Assembly (NCBI GenBank): GCA_001692895.1
Contig: KV748216.1
Span: 1,455,143 to 1,519,142, forward strand
Direction: 5' to 3'
DNA: 64,000 nt
DNA from: Cenococcum geophilum 1.58
Taxonomy: Eukaryota > Ascomycota > Dothideomycetes > Gloniales > Gloniaceae
Numbering within the stretch: position 1 is the first letter of the stretch; every line of letters begins with the position of its first letter. Below are positions 33,784-45,412 of the stretch, one piece after another. The notes beneath the pieces are model-generated. The model saw only the letters and a program-made list of their open reading frames with translations. It was not told the DNA's origin and did not search any database. The position numbers and the translations under genes are program-made.

Positions 33784-34794
33784 ATGGGCTCTGAATCCAA
33801 CCCAGACCCCGAGCCGATCCCACCATCTCCCCTCAAAGGCCTCACCCTGAAACTGCACACCGCGACGACGAAAAAGGAAAACGCGGCGACAGGACCAACG
33901 ACAACAGAATCAGCGACAGGAGAACCCCAGCAGCCCTCCACGCCCTCCAGAGACAGCGACGTCGAAGCGATCGAGACACCCTACCTGGCAAGCCCTTTCA
34001 CTTTCACTCCCAACCCCACGGTGCGACCCCCCGACCGCACCACACGCAACCAGCCCTCCCGCAGGCCAGACGAAGAAGACAGCTACAACAAACCGGCCGC
34101 TGGCCTGAGCCGCGACCGCTCGCGCAATCACGCTGATGCCGACCCCCCCGCCGTCCTCGAAGCGCGCGACGGCGCCCTGCCAAATGCCGCGGTGCCGACG
34201 CCCCTGAATCGGCGCCTAAGGGACGCCGCGTCGCGCCAAGGTGCTGGATGGATTGACTTGCGCGGCATCGATGCGGCGTACGTGCGCGGGCGAGTCGCGG
34301 CTCTGCGCGGAGCCAGCCGAAGCGACAGCGTTGACGCGTGCGATGAGGAGCCCCGTCAGCGGCGTGCGGCTGGTCAGGCAGCTCGTGGCGATTCTCGCGG
34401 CGGGGCGGTCGGCCTCGATGCGGTGGTCGTGGATGAGGACCGCGATGTCGATACGGATGCTGTGGCGGGGACTGCTGCGGAGGGGGGAGAGAAGGTCGAG
34501 GATGGTGGGCAGCATCAGAGCCGGTATCAGGTTGACCCGGAAGACTTTACGGTCTTCAGCAAGATGCTGGCGCATGTGCCCGAGGACGCGAACTCCGTTT
34601 ATGTGCCCAGTGACGCGGAGTTTGCTTCGATGCTCCTCAACGCGCCGGTGTCCATCGATGTCGACGGCAAGCCCAGGGCGTTGGACGAACCTAGCTGGTC
34701 CGAGGAGAGGGCGGAGGTCGAGTACCTTGCCGATTACTTCGAAGCTAAATACCAAACAGATCCCAATGCCCTCAAGAAGCCTATGGCAGAATAG
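33784..34794 (+). CDS. Hypothetical acidic, low-complexity protein
   Basis: A single ORF of 336 codons, GC-rich compared with its flanks, with an ATG in good context after a pyrimidine-rich leader. The N-terminal ~200 residues are Pro/Thr/Arg-rich and probably disordered. The C-terminal part has a more ordered stretch (YQVDPEDFTVFSKMLAHVPE, EDANSVYVPSDAEFASMLL, AEVEYLADYFEAKY). I do not recognise it. Just past the TAG, another frame reads GGQQPQSGGPATTSRYRKRN-PVFQPVGFRFPSPTEEGYQGM. This could be a true C-terminus reached by a splice or frameshift I could not place. A 205-codon ORF overlaps in another frame; I prefer this one for its start context and ordered tail. Confidence 0.5.
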   Translation: MGSESNPDPEPIPPSPLKGLTLKLHTATTKKENAATGPTTTESATGEPQQPSTPSRDSDVEAIETPYLASPFTFTPNPTVRPPDRTTRNQPSRRPDEEDSYNKPAAGLSRDRSRNHADADPPAVLEARDGALPNAAVPTPLNRRLRDAASRQGAGWIDLRGIDAAYVRGRVAALRGASRSDSVDACDEEPRQRRAAGQAARGDSRGGAVGLDAVVVDEDRDVDTDAVAGTAAEGGEKVEDGGQHQSRYQVDPEDFTVFSKMLAHVPEDANSVYVPSDAEFASMLLNAPVSIDVDGKPRALDEPSWSEERAEVEYLADYFEAKYQTDPNALKKPMAE

Positions 34795-36536
34795 CAGCAG
34801 GCGGTCAGCAGCCCCAGTCCGGTGGTCCTGCTACGACTTCAAGATATCGGAAGCGTAACCCGGTGTTTCAGCCGGTGGGTTTCAGATTCCCCAGTCCGAC
34901 TGAAGAAGGTTATCAGGGTATGTAGTTTCTTTCGTTGAATTATTTTTTATGTGATTGAGTAGGAAAATAAGTTTCAAACGATATCTAACTTAAGAGATGA
35001 AAATAGCTGAAATGAATTCCAAAATGTCCTTCGACTACAACGGATGAGCAGGGATATATCATGGAAATTTCTTTCCATGTGACTTGATGTCGGATTCTTC
35101 TTGTCCTTTTCTGATAGCGAAGGTGTCGAGGTGTCTCGAGGTGTTGTGGTTGTTATGATTTTGGTTGCTATGCTTTTGTTGGACGGGTGGAGATGTAGTG
35201 CTCCCTTTGACATGTTCAGCACTGGTGCTGCCTCAAATTCAGGAAAGCCTGCGCTTGAGACCTAGCAGTATATTGATGAAGCTAGCGAGGGCGCTAGCCT
35301 AAAACTCTTCTATATACAATTAGCAAGAATTAAATACCATGGATTACATGACTGATCGTAAAGATACAGCTACCTAGCATCACAGAATGCAAATGTCCGT
35401 ATCCTCACCCAAGCTTGTTGAGAAATAATTCATGATTAATTCTTGGCGCATACCCTCCGCTCTTCCTCGGAGTGCGGAGGGTTGTGGTGGCATTAGGATA
35501 TGACTAAAAGAGCCACCAGAGTGGTTTTACGCAGCGAATACATGCATGCTTGAGGCGAGCATCGGGGCTGGGGAGAGCCTTAGTGGTCCGTCACCCACAT
35601 AAGACGTTCTTGAATCCAGCTCAGGCTGCAAAGTCAACCCTTCCTTCTCCAATGTCACTGAAATTTAGCCAGACAGCACGCCAAGGTAGAAGAGAAACTA
35701 GAGCACTAGGTAGGTATTAAGCGTATTAGTAGCTGTCACGGCCAAGGCTTGGTTCAGCTCTCGGCGGAAGAACGAGCATGTCAGCTGCGCTGCAAAGTAC
35801 CAGACTAAGAGACCTGCCGAGACGACTTCCATATAGGGAGGTGCAGAGTTTGGACGTGGAGGGTGATGATATGGCTTTCTTCGGGGGCTTTCCAGTGCTG
35901 CAGTTAACGTCTCAGGTTTGTCCCTCGCGTCGAATTTCCCGCGTCGAATTTCCCGAGTTCCCCTGTCAGAATCTGACGCACGGTTCAGGGGTTCCACACC
36001 ACAACGCCTTAGCCTGAACTTCATGTCATGGAAAGGGAGAGGAAAGAACTAGCCCACCAAGCTTGGGGGATTTTCCACCATCACATCACAAGTACCAAAG
36101 AGATCAAGAATCAAAGATCAAGTTTGTCATAGAATGCGCCACATAGGCTTTCATATTTTCGTTCGCTGTTCGTACAGATCGTCCGCAAAGTGTAGCCACA
36201 CCCACAGGCCAGCCAAGCACAACAAGGGCCTACCGTCTCAACCTTGGTCGAGACAGGCAAGAAAGAAAAGAAAAGGAGAAAGAAATTTCAGAATCAACAA
36301 TGGAAAATTGGCCGCCTAATCATGGGCAAGCCCTGTACTGTACATTGCCATGTACTGTTTGACAGAAGAAAACCCTTTGCCGTGCTCGTGATATGCGCAA
36401 TAATACAACCCATAAAATGCTAAAAACAACTCCGAAAATGCCACACTGCAAACATGTCAGGGGGCAAACCCTAGGCTAAGAGCTCACTGAAAGAAGCTCG
36501 AAGCAGAAAGAAAATTTACAAAGCCAAGCCGATTGC
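34795..36536. other. Gene-free interval
   Basis: No supported gene. It contains a 13-bp direct duplication (GCGTCGAATTTCC, about 35,929-35,955). The right end is the 3' flank of the AA11 gene. Confidence 0.5.
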
Positions 36537-37727
36537 TTAAAACTTTTGGGCTGCATGTCGACGATGGATGATCCCATGGGGTGGAATGCGGCGGACGATG
36601 CTTCGCTTGCCAATCGTTCCGTTCGAGCAGGTTGTGCCAGTGGCAAGGTCTTGTGGCATAGCGCAGCCGTAGTCGCAGATACCGAACTGGGTGGTACCAA
36701 TGCAGACAACGGCACCGTTGTTGGAGCAAGGGACGCATGTGCTTGAAGCTGCCGGTGCGGTACCAACACCAGTGCCACCGATAGGAGCGGCAACACTTGA
36801 AGGAGCAGCTGGAGCGGCAGCCGTGTTCGTAACGACAAGTGTTGTGAAAGATGTTGGAGCAGCAGCAGCAGAGGATGCACCTGGAGCAAAGATGCCACCC
36901 GGATTGGAGGTTGCCACAGGTGTAGAAACGGCGCTAGTAGCTGCTGGCGCGCTGGCAGCAGGGGAGGCAGCCCCGCCAGTTGCTACAGCCCCGCCAGCCG
37001 AACCCAAAGCTCCTGCTCCAGCACCCATATTAGTCATGGAAGCGCAGTTCCCACTAAGAGAAGTACCAATATCCGCTGCCTCTCGAGTCTCAACGGAGTC
37101 GCCGGGATTCGGGAATTGGTAGTTGAAATTCTCGGGAATGTTGCAGGTCTCGAAAGGAATGTTGGCGACAAACATATCCGGAAGCTTCTCCATGACTGAG
37201 TTGTCATTGCCGCCACCAGTCACCGTAATTGGTGCACAGTTCATGTACATCTCGCGGTTGCCGACCTTGTTAAACCATGTCCAGCCTAGAGTGTACTGAC
37301 CATTCGGCATACCCTTAGGAAGCGAATACTGGAAAACAGCGGCACCGTTACCGTTTGCATCTTCGGCAAGATTTCCAGTGACATTTGAAGGGCAACCGCC
37401 GATAATGCTATGGACCACTTTCCACTGACTATTCTTCGTGGGCTCCTTGTCCAAGGTAACACTGACCTGGCAGGAGCCCCCACCGTGGACCGCACTACCA
37501 ATGAAACTGAGCTCTTGAGGAACGCCCACTTCAATGTTGTTCATCTCTGAAATATCGTAAACGCCAGTGCGCTGCTTGCAGGGGAAATCGTCTCCCGTGT
37601 CAGCAAGGGGGCTGCTGTTGAGAGTGTCTTTGCCGTACGGCACAGGTGTGTTTAACTTCATATGCGCGTTGACTGATGCGAAGAGTGTGAGGGCCACAGT
37701 GGCCAAGGTAGTTGGTGCCAACATCAT
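36537..37727 (-). CDS. AA11 lytic polysaccharide monooxygenase (chitin-active family)
   Basis: Copper-dependent LPMO of family AA11, whose studied members oxidatively cleave chitin. A single exon encodes 396 residues. The signal peptide (LATVALTLFASVNA) is cut before His, giving the mature N-terminus HMKLNTPVPYGKDTLNSSPL. That His is the first copper ligand of the histidine brace. The second is in SAVHGGGSCQVSVTLD. FPCKQRTGVY, WTWFNKVGNREMYMNCAPI and PFETCNIPENF are AA11 landmarks. After the catalytic domain (about residue 225) comes a 100-residue Ala/Ser/Thr/Pro linker. Then a Cys-rich module (CVPCSNNGAVVCIGTTQFGI, CDYGCAMP) follows, of the X278 kind often fused to AA11. The ATG at 37727 is followed at once by a second Met codon; either could serve. 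Confidence 0.9.
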   Translation of the reverse strand: MMLAPTTLATVALTLFASVNAHMKLNTPVPYGKDTLNSSPLADTGDDFPCKQRTGVYDISEMNNIEVGVPQELSFIGSAVHGGGSCQVSVTLDKEPTKNSQWKVVHSIIGGCPSNVTGNLAEDANGNGAAVFQYSLPKGMPNGQYTLGWTWFNKVGNREMYMNCAPITVTGGGNDNSVMEKLPDMFVANIPFETCNIPENFNYQFPNPGDSVETREAADIGTSLSGNCASMTNMGAGAGALGSAGGAVATGGAASPAASAPAATSAVSTPVATSNPGGIFAPGASSAAAAPTSFTTLVVTNTAAAPAAPSSVAAPIGGTGVGTAPAASSTCVPCSNNGAVVCIGTTQFGICDYGCAMPQDLATGTTCSNGTIGKRSIVRRIPPHGIIHRRHAAQKF

Positions 37728-40410
37728 CTTGAGTTGTAAAGAGAGCGGAATGTGAAGATCAAGCAGACTATTGCTGAGAAATCGCTAGACCAGCTGAGCG
37801 ATGCGAGAGCTTTGTCGAATAGGTGTTTGCGTCTTAACGGATTGTTGCTGAAGATGCGATACCTTAGAAAGATGTTAGAATCAGAAGGAGTGAGCGTTTC
37901 TAAAGAGAGCAGGATTGACGAGCACTGAGAAGATTTTAAGTACGCTGTAGGATGTGCAATGTAAATAGACAGTGGCCTGGTGGGGGATAATAACAATAGC
38001 AGTATCAACTGACAATGCCACAATAGGATTCAGAAGAAATGGTGTCAGGGCATTGCTCGTGCACAATAGGAAAGCTTTGATCTGACACAGCACGGTTAAT
38101 GGCGGAAGAGATAGGACATACCCGAAAGATGAGTTGAGACGGCGATGGTGGTGAATGACCTGATTCAGACAATGAAGCGGGCGCTCTTTGAGTGCAATGT
38201 CAAAGTTCAGCAAAAGGAATGAGAGGCTCGAGAATTTCACAGAAACTCAAAGGACAGTGTGCGCTCTGCCGCTGGCAAGAGTGTAAAAGGAAAGAACAAG
38301 AATTGAAAAGAGGAAAGGGCTGGCCTGTATCCTGTGGTCGACTATGCGATGAAGAGAGAAGGCAATAGGATGGGACAGGCCACTCTTTATATTAGCTGTG
38401 AGATGCACCACCCTTCCCCTGAGGGGCAAGAAGCGCAAACAAGCTTCGTCCAAGGATAGTCATGCAAGGCACTAGCATTGGCAATTACAAAGGAAGCACA
38501 GGCTCTTGGTGTTAGTCAAGCGCATTCCCGCACCGAGGGTCTAAGCGGTTGTGTGGGCCTAGAAGAAGAATGCCCAGTAAAAAGCGTGCAGCTTCATGGG
38601 CGTATCTGTAGTGTGACAAACATCTAGTCCTGTGAAGGTAAGTAAGGGGAAACAGGATCCGCGCAAAAGATTCAATCAGGGACTCGGACGGCGTCCCGCC
38701 GTGTGGAGCATCACCGAGGTGTAAGACAGCCGAACGGATTGGCTCACGAAGAAGAGACTACGCGTTTCGAAACCAAGCGGCTGAATAGCGGTGGTCTAAG
38801 GCTATTTTCCGAGATTGGGTTGATGTTCAGAAAATTCATCCCCCTTTAGCGTGGCGGAGACCCGATATGCAGGCACGCGGCCGCGTATCGATAGGAGAGC
38901 ATGCTGCCGAGCGGGCTGATTCCCCCTGGCACTCACAGGCCAATCAGCCCGCGCAGGCCGCCTTTTGCACGACCGAGCCTCACCCAACGGCGTCAGCCTC
39001 GGCGGGGAGCGATGGCCAGAGTGGAAAACTTTGTCGTCCGTCAATTTGCTCGAAACGGTGAGCCCCTCACGGTCACTTCTTGATTGCTGTTGGTCCCCCA
39101 CACCGCCAGCTGAAACCTACCAACCAGTTTCAAGGCTTGGTCATGCCCGCTTTGAAGACCTGCAAGCCAGGTGTCGTGCGCAAGACAGCAGCTGAGAGCC
39201 AGAGCTACCCTGCGCACAAGTCCCATCTGCTGCTGAATGATCGTGACTCCCGTGCGAAAATCGTCTTGCGAACGATCACCTCAGATAACCTTTTGTGACG
39301 AGGACAACAGCATTGTTCCTTGAAACATGACCACAACAGCATGTCGCACACACAATAATAATTTATTTTTTATTTTTTAAAAAAAATCTCTATTCGCGAG
39401 CTTTCCCTAGGCCAGCCAGACGTTTCAGGAACTGGCCAAGGTTGCAGAAGCTCAGCACGCCCAGTACCTTCCCTCCGTGGCGCGCAGTGAAAATCTGAAA
39501 GAGGCACCAGCCCGAGCTGTTAACCTTCCATGTCCCTACTCAGCATCGCAGCCGTGTGCCTCTTCATCTGAAGGATCTAGAGGATCTTCCAATGTTCCAT
39601 GAAGTATTGTTGAACTGAGCCTGAATGCTTCCGTTTTAAGGGTGGAGGATCTCATAAAGCCGGCTGAATATCTCACACTGGCCCGAAATAGAAAAGTAAT
39701 CACTTTTATTAAAACTCGTTAATTGCGCAAGTTCATGTCTCACTGCCGCGCGCAACCTTTAACTCTGCACGCCATGCATTGTAAAATTATCGGGGAGTAC
39801 TGCAGCAAAGGCGAGTAGGCTTCTGCAAGAAATGAGAGATGGTCGTCGTTGGTTGGGCGGCCACAGCGCATGCGGCCTTGCGGCACAGCGGTTAAGCTCA
39901 TCCAGTCAGTCCCCACGGCCTGGAAACGGGAGACGATAAGAGTCCTACGTGCTGACTAAGTACTGGATCAAAGTCTTTGCGTCATTCATGCCGACAAGCT
40001 CTTGTTTCTTAGATTGCGTCTTCTTGCCGCTTGATTGGTTCAGAGTAGCCGCTGTCCACAGCCGAACATATTTCGAAACAATGGACAACCACATCACAAA
40101 GCACGGGCAGAGAAGAATCTATCATGTGGGGATTTCTCCTTTGCTGATTCGAGAAGTTGCGGTTTCTACTTATCCCCACACCGCTTGACTCCATCTACTT
40201 CCAGCCTGCTCCCATAAATGTTTCATCCTACAAGCCACAGGTTTCCTACAGAAGACAACACCAAGAGCAATCCGAAGTGTACACAATTCTCGAGCTCTGC
40301 ACGATACTAAAGCTAGCCCAAATTAACCATCCAATTCTTCCTAAACGCCAGCTCTATGTTACCAGAGTACACCGCGCTGTTGTGCTGTAAAATTCCTAGT
40401 ATCCCGATCC
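37728..40410. other. Long gene-free interval upstream of the AA11 gene
   Basis: The first several hundred bases are the promoter/leader of the AA11 gene. At 38.8-39.3 kb the sequence is GC-richer, with ORFs of up to 99 codons on both strands without motifs. At about 39,345-39,385 there is a T/A homopolymer-like tract. No gene supported. Confidence 0.5.
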
Positions 40411-43400
40411 TCAAATCCAACCCCCTTCCTGAACTGTTCCATATCGTTCTTTCTTCCAACTGCGAATTTTCGTGAATTGTTCCTTGATTGGGCTTCCCCT
40501 CTCTGTCCTGTCGTTGCTGAGCAGGGACTTGGTCCTTTTTCTGATAAACGAAGCACAAAAAGGCGCTTTTTCAATTCCAATGTGTACTTTCCCATCTCTT
40601 CCAATGAAAGTTCCGAAACCATAACGATTGTCCATACGCTCAACGATTCTATTACGTGTTCTTGTAGACATCCCTGACATTCCTGCTAAATCTTGGACTG
40701 CGTAGCTTGCTGCAAAATAAGCCACGATAGAAGCGATTGAGGTTGGCATCCGTGGGAGTATACGCCAAGGCCGACGGGAAAAGACTACCGCTGTGACGAT
40801 AACGTACAATCCCATTATGGTTTCTGCAATGATGAACATTGGCTTTGACATGAAGATTCGAGTCTCCGGCTTAATAATTACGCCTGCTAGAGTAACGTTC
40901 TTTGCTGCTGGTAGCATTATTGCCGCATTAGTGCTAATAATAACCGCAAAGAGCTTCGAATAAAGAGCTTCGAATAATGGTCCAGTTTCATTTATCAATG
41001 GCACAGGTAAGGCAGGGTCCAACAAACGATTGCTGTTGGTTGCCTTCTCAATCAGATAATGATAAAAGTCAGATGGAAACGAGTCGTTATGCCACGATCG
41101 TTGATAAACCCCGCTAGCATCTACCACAATACCACTGGTATCAAGAAGATTATGCACTTGTTGGATGAATGAGGGTGGTGTGTCTACCAGGAATTGTTTG
41201 ATGGAACTATTCGTAGAGTTCACTGGTGACGCTTCTTGGACTCTTCCAACCGCGTCTACTATAACTTTTGCGGTTCCGGTCTTCAGATTAGCGCGGCAAC
41301 CCATAAAAGAAGATTTGACAGAGTAAAAAGTCGCATTTCCTGGATCTGTTCCATATAGGCTGACAAGCGTTCCGGGGAGGGCTGATGTGTTGGCGTGTAT
41401 CCAACCGGCCATCATGTAGTCTTGACATGCAAACGTGACCAGCTCTAGAGCAACTGTGCCATTTGAGATATGCCCATTCATGGATAAGCTTTTTTGATCT
41501 GTGCAGGAAGAGCCAATCCCGTCGCCAATCGTCATACTGATATTGAAGGCAGCCGTCATTCCAGTCGTGTCAAACTTGAAGTTTACTGAATTGGGACCAT
41601 GCTCTAGCAGCGGCACACACTCTAGTTCCGCCCCAAAAGCTTGTGTTGTGGCTTCATACTGCCATGTCTCATTGTTCGCAGCCAATGTCTCATTGAAAGG
41701 TAGGTAGAACATTCGGTCGTCAGTCCAAGACGGTAAAGGTGTCCCAGCAGTGAGGTTGGACATAATTATCGCGAACTGATCAGTTCTTGTACGGTTCACA
41801 GCGGCGTCTGTATTATTGAGAGCTTTGCCGTCGAACAAGGGAATATATGGGAACGAGAGTGTGGCAGCGTAAGGGATATTGGCAGCATCCTCAAAGAATA
41901 TTCCGCTGAATGAGATAGTGAGTAGATTGGCGAGGAGCGCCATGAAACAAACTGCTGTCAGGATGATGTGCCCAGCTCTGAAGGATTTCCAAAAAACCAG
42001 TTGGGGAGGCAAGGATGTATAATCAACTGTGAGGGATTTTGAAGCGAGCGCCTTTCCATGCCGGAGCTCCTCGAACGGCTGTAGAATGCAAATCAACCGA
42101 TTGAGTACTACCCACACTGGTTCTATGAACGTAGCAACAGCGGTGGGGATGTAGTTCTCCACCAGTTGTCGAATAAAACGATTGGATGACGGTAGTGGAA
42201 ATCCATTCGATTGCTCGGCCTTCCAGAAAAGTACGGCAAAGAGTATCAGCATAGAAAGTTGGAATGCAAATAGTAAGAAACCGCTGAGCATTCGAAGGTT
42301 TTTAGGCCTTACTCCGATAATTTCCGATGAGCTCTGTGAGGCGGAAAGTTGGTTGGACGAATATAATGACGGCTCTTCTAGTTTCTCAGAGACTAGCTGG
42401 TAGCCACTGCTTTCCTTTGTACCGAGCCTCAAGGAATATTTTTTGTTACCAATAGCAGTTTCAATCTCCTTCTCAGAAGCACGGTCAAGTATCCTCAAGT
42501 CATCCAGTGTGCGAGGCTGGTCAGCAACCAAGGACATAAAAGTCGCTAGATTTGCCGGATCGGAGGCCAATTTCCTCGGCCTGCTCACTGACATATAGAG
42601 AAAGGCAGCAGTTAACAAAATGATAAGACCAAGTAGGCCTTCGACAACGTATGCGAAAGCGGGAACAACAACCACAGCCTGAGAGACGTAGCTACGTTTA
42701 CCCAACGATGTTGTGGTAGGATTTAGTTCTGCTCCAAGAATGTTTACCATTTGTCGAGCTAGAAGAAGCCGATAAGCAGTTTGATAAGAAGTTTGAAGAA
42801 GCTCGGGGTCAAGGTAGTCTGGTGCCGGTCGTTGATATGCCGAAATTGCAAATGCTGCCATGGGTACAAGATAAGTTAAATCAACGTCCATATTTTGGAG
42901 GTGGGATTTTTGATCAGGGAATCCGGCTCCAGGGAAATCTCCCCTATTAGCGTGCAGGGAGAGTCCGGAGTTTAAGGCCCATTCAAAATCCGAGATATTG
43001 AACATATCGCTAGGAATAGGAGATTTCGGTCCGATTGGAACAGCACTTACGACAGATTTGCGGGGTAGAGCGATGGTAGCGTTGACTTCTTGTTGATAAT
43101 ATGTGGGCTCACAATACAAAGCCGTTTCATTTATTGCCGTAGTGGATGAGGTATTCCAACCTCTGCCTCTCCATTGAACAAGGAACTTATGAAGCTCGCT
43201 TTGAGGGCACTTTTGAGATAGGTAGTAGTCGGCTTGTCCATTCTGGTTTTGGTAACCAACGTACAGGGTGGAATAATCCTTGATAGAAGGGGGCATAGTA
43301 GGTTTCAGATAGGTGCAGTTATCGAGAAGGTACAATGTATCCGTTTCTTTCGGGCGTTCGCAACTAATATCCACGGAATACAAGGTCGTAACCGCATTCC

Positions 43401-44381
43401 ATTTCTCTGATATCTCTAAAACGGCACTTTCATCTTGTCGGCCAAAGGGAGCAAGAGCATAGTCGCGTGTCATGAAACTTGGCAATGTTTCGTTTAGCCA
43501 TGCAATATTTGACACTGATTGAGCGTAACTGGCTGTAGAACTCGTTTGCTGTTGGCTTATAGTGAGATAGCTGGTGGACCTCAACATCGGGACTTCAGAG
43601 CTTTGAGTAATCGTCTGGACAGCAAAGATGCCAGACTGAGATGGTGTAACACCCCAGAATACCAATACCATGATAGCTGAAGCCGAGAATACAGTCCAAT
43701 GCCTATGACAGTTAGATTTACCTGTAAATTTTGAAGCTTTGGGGACTTACCCCTGTCGTATTGCTTTAAGTGGAACCAAAGCAATTGTGTCGAATTGATA
43801 CTGAAGCAGCAGCGAGTCCTTTGCCGAAGCTCCGCCATCTTGTGACAGTTGGAAGAATGGTTCAAGGCGTTTCGCGTCGAGGTCGATCCAGCTCCAAAGA
43901 AAACTGTAAATTACAGCAATGATGGTTGGTAGATACAAGTATGCAAAAGACCGGTTGAGCGGAAGCTCGTTGATATTTGCCGAAAATATAATACCATTAT
44001 TTCTCTGGCTAGAGATGAGGAGGTATTGTAGCATAACGATTAAAGCAGACGATACAAGCATAATGCTTAAAAGAAACGGTGCCTTAAGCGTCACTGGTTT
44101 CCAAGCTTGACGTCTGGCCATACCTGGTGAACGTCAGCAATATGGTTTTTTGATAGGCATCCTATATATCTGAAGACTTTTTTACCTGGATTGTTCCTTC
44201 GATGTTGAAATATAAGAGACGACGCTTTCCAGCAGCTCTTCCACAAGCTAGTCTCGGCATGGTGATCGAGCGATTCACCCGGCCTGTTTGTGTCCAAAGT
44301 GTTGTTACGGCGTAACGTTTCTCGTGTTGAACTGGCTTCATTAGCATGAAATGAGTCCTCACTGAGTGGCGGCTGTTCCAT
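40411..44381 (-). CDS. DUF3433 family large membrane glycoprotein
   Basis: Three exons, 44381-44186, 44123-43751 and 43702-40411, give 1286 residues. The N-terminus (residues 1-65) is hydrophilic. Then come WKPVTLKAPFLLSIMLVSSA (membrane span), SFAYLYLPTIIAVIYSFLWS and WIDLDAKRLEPFFQLSQDGG. These are the signature blocks of fungal DUF3433 proteins. WGVTPSQSGIFAVQ opens the large extracellular part. Further hydrophobic spans (YVVEGLLGLIILLTAAFLYM, LSMLILFAVLFW, FIIAETIMGLYVIVTAVVF) give two repeated halves, each a membrane block plus an ectodomain with many N-x-S/T sites. The protein probably resides in the plasma membrane or secretory pathway. Biochemical function unknown; the family is fungus-specific. 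Both introns (62 and 48 bp) have clean donors and acceptors, and the start ATG at 44381 is the first in frame. Confidence 0.82.
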
Positions 44382-45412
44382 AGGCACTGAAGGGAATCGT
44401 CAATAAATGGGATGAGATTGGCCCTTTCGATAAGTGTCCTTCCAAGGATAAAGAGCGACAGTTGGAGATGAGTCCAAATAGTAAGAAAGAAGCTACAGCA
44501 TAGCAGAACACTCGAGGAAGAATCGAAACTACCATAGTCGGTATTTGAGTACTAAAAAATGAAACGGAAGAATGAGGCGCAGTGGCAGCCGCTGAATGGT
44601 GATCAGGTAGCCGCCCCAACGCCGCATCAATGCACGCTCACCACTCATAGTGCCCAGTTCACCCCAAAATAAACTTCAATGTGGTGGGGAATCCTACAGC
44701 TTCATGGATCTGAAACCGTGACAGGCACCGATGGACGTTTGCTCTTCCGGGCTTGCTATGCGACTGCAGGCGTTCAGGGGTGTTACATACGTGATGGTTG
44801 AAAACCAAGAAATTGCATTGTATCGGAATGAAATCACAGTATCTAAGACCTATGATGCATGCGTTTCCATCACATTTTCCTTTTGAGGAGAAGAAACGAA
44901 AGATAATGCAGGGGTTGTGGTGCGATTGTTTGAGGTTGTTCGCCCCTGGCGCGTTGCAGTGCGCTACAAGCACGCTGCAGGCGTAGGAAAGTCCATGTCA
45001 CGTGAAAACATCTATTAGATATTCTAGACTCGGATGTCTGCTAATCAATTGGACTACTACGCTATGTCATTGTCCGTGGTCAGGATTTTGACTATGGATT
45101 TGTCAATTGGGGCCAGAATCCGTTTAGACGAAGGTTCCGTTCACCAAAACATTTTAATATAGCAACGCGAGGGGGTGCGGTTCCAGTTGGACGGATGACC
45201 GTGCACAGTTCTTGTCTCAGCTACAGTGCACAGAACATCGACTGCTTAGTTTAATAACATAGAGAATCACAGCTTTAGTAGGAGAGAGAGAGAGCAATAG
45301 TCCGCGAAGGGGTAATATATTGTGTGGGGCAGATTCTATAAGTAGAGGATCGTGTTCGTATCCCAAGTAGTACACATGACTGCTGATACCCATGCATTGG
45401 GCAGTGCAAGGC
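44382..45412. other. Intergenic, between the DUF3433 and MAT2B-like genes
   Basis: Promoter of the DUF3433 gene on the left and 3' flank of the MAT2B-like gene on the right. No gene seen. A short GA run lies at about 45,282-45,294. Confidence 0.55.

Noticed and set aside
34241-34858. 205-codon ORF overlapping the acidic hypothetical, and a 179-codon antisense ORF
   Set aside because: Arg/Ser-rich frame shadows in GC-rich DNA; the 336-codon frame has the better start context and an ordered C-terminus.
36691-37122. 143-codon Ala/Val-rich ORF on the plus strand
   Set aside because: Antisense shadow of the Ala/Ser linker of the AA11 gene; no independent motif.
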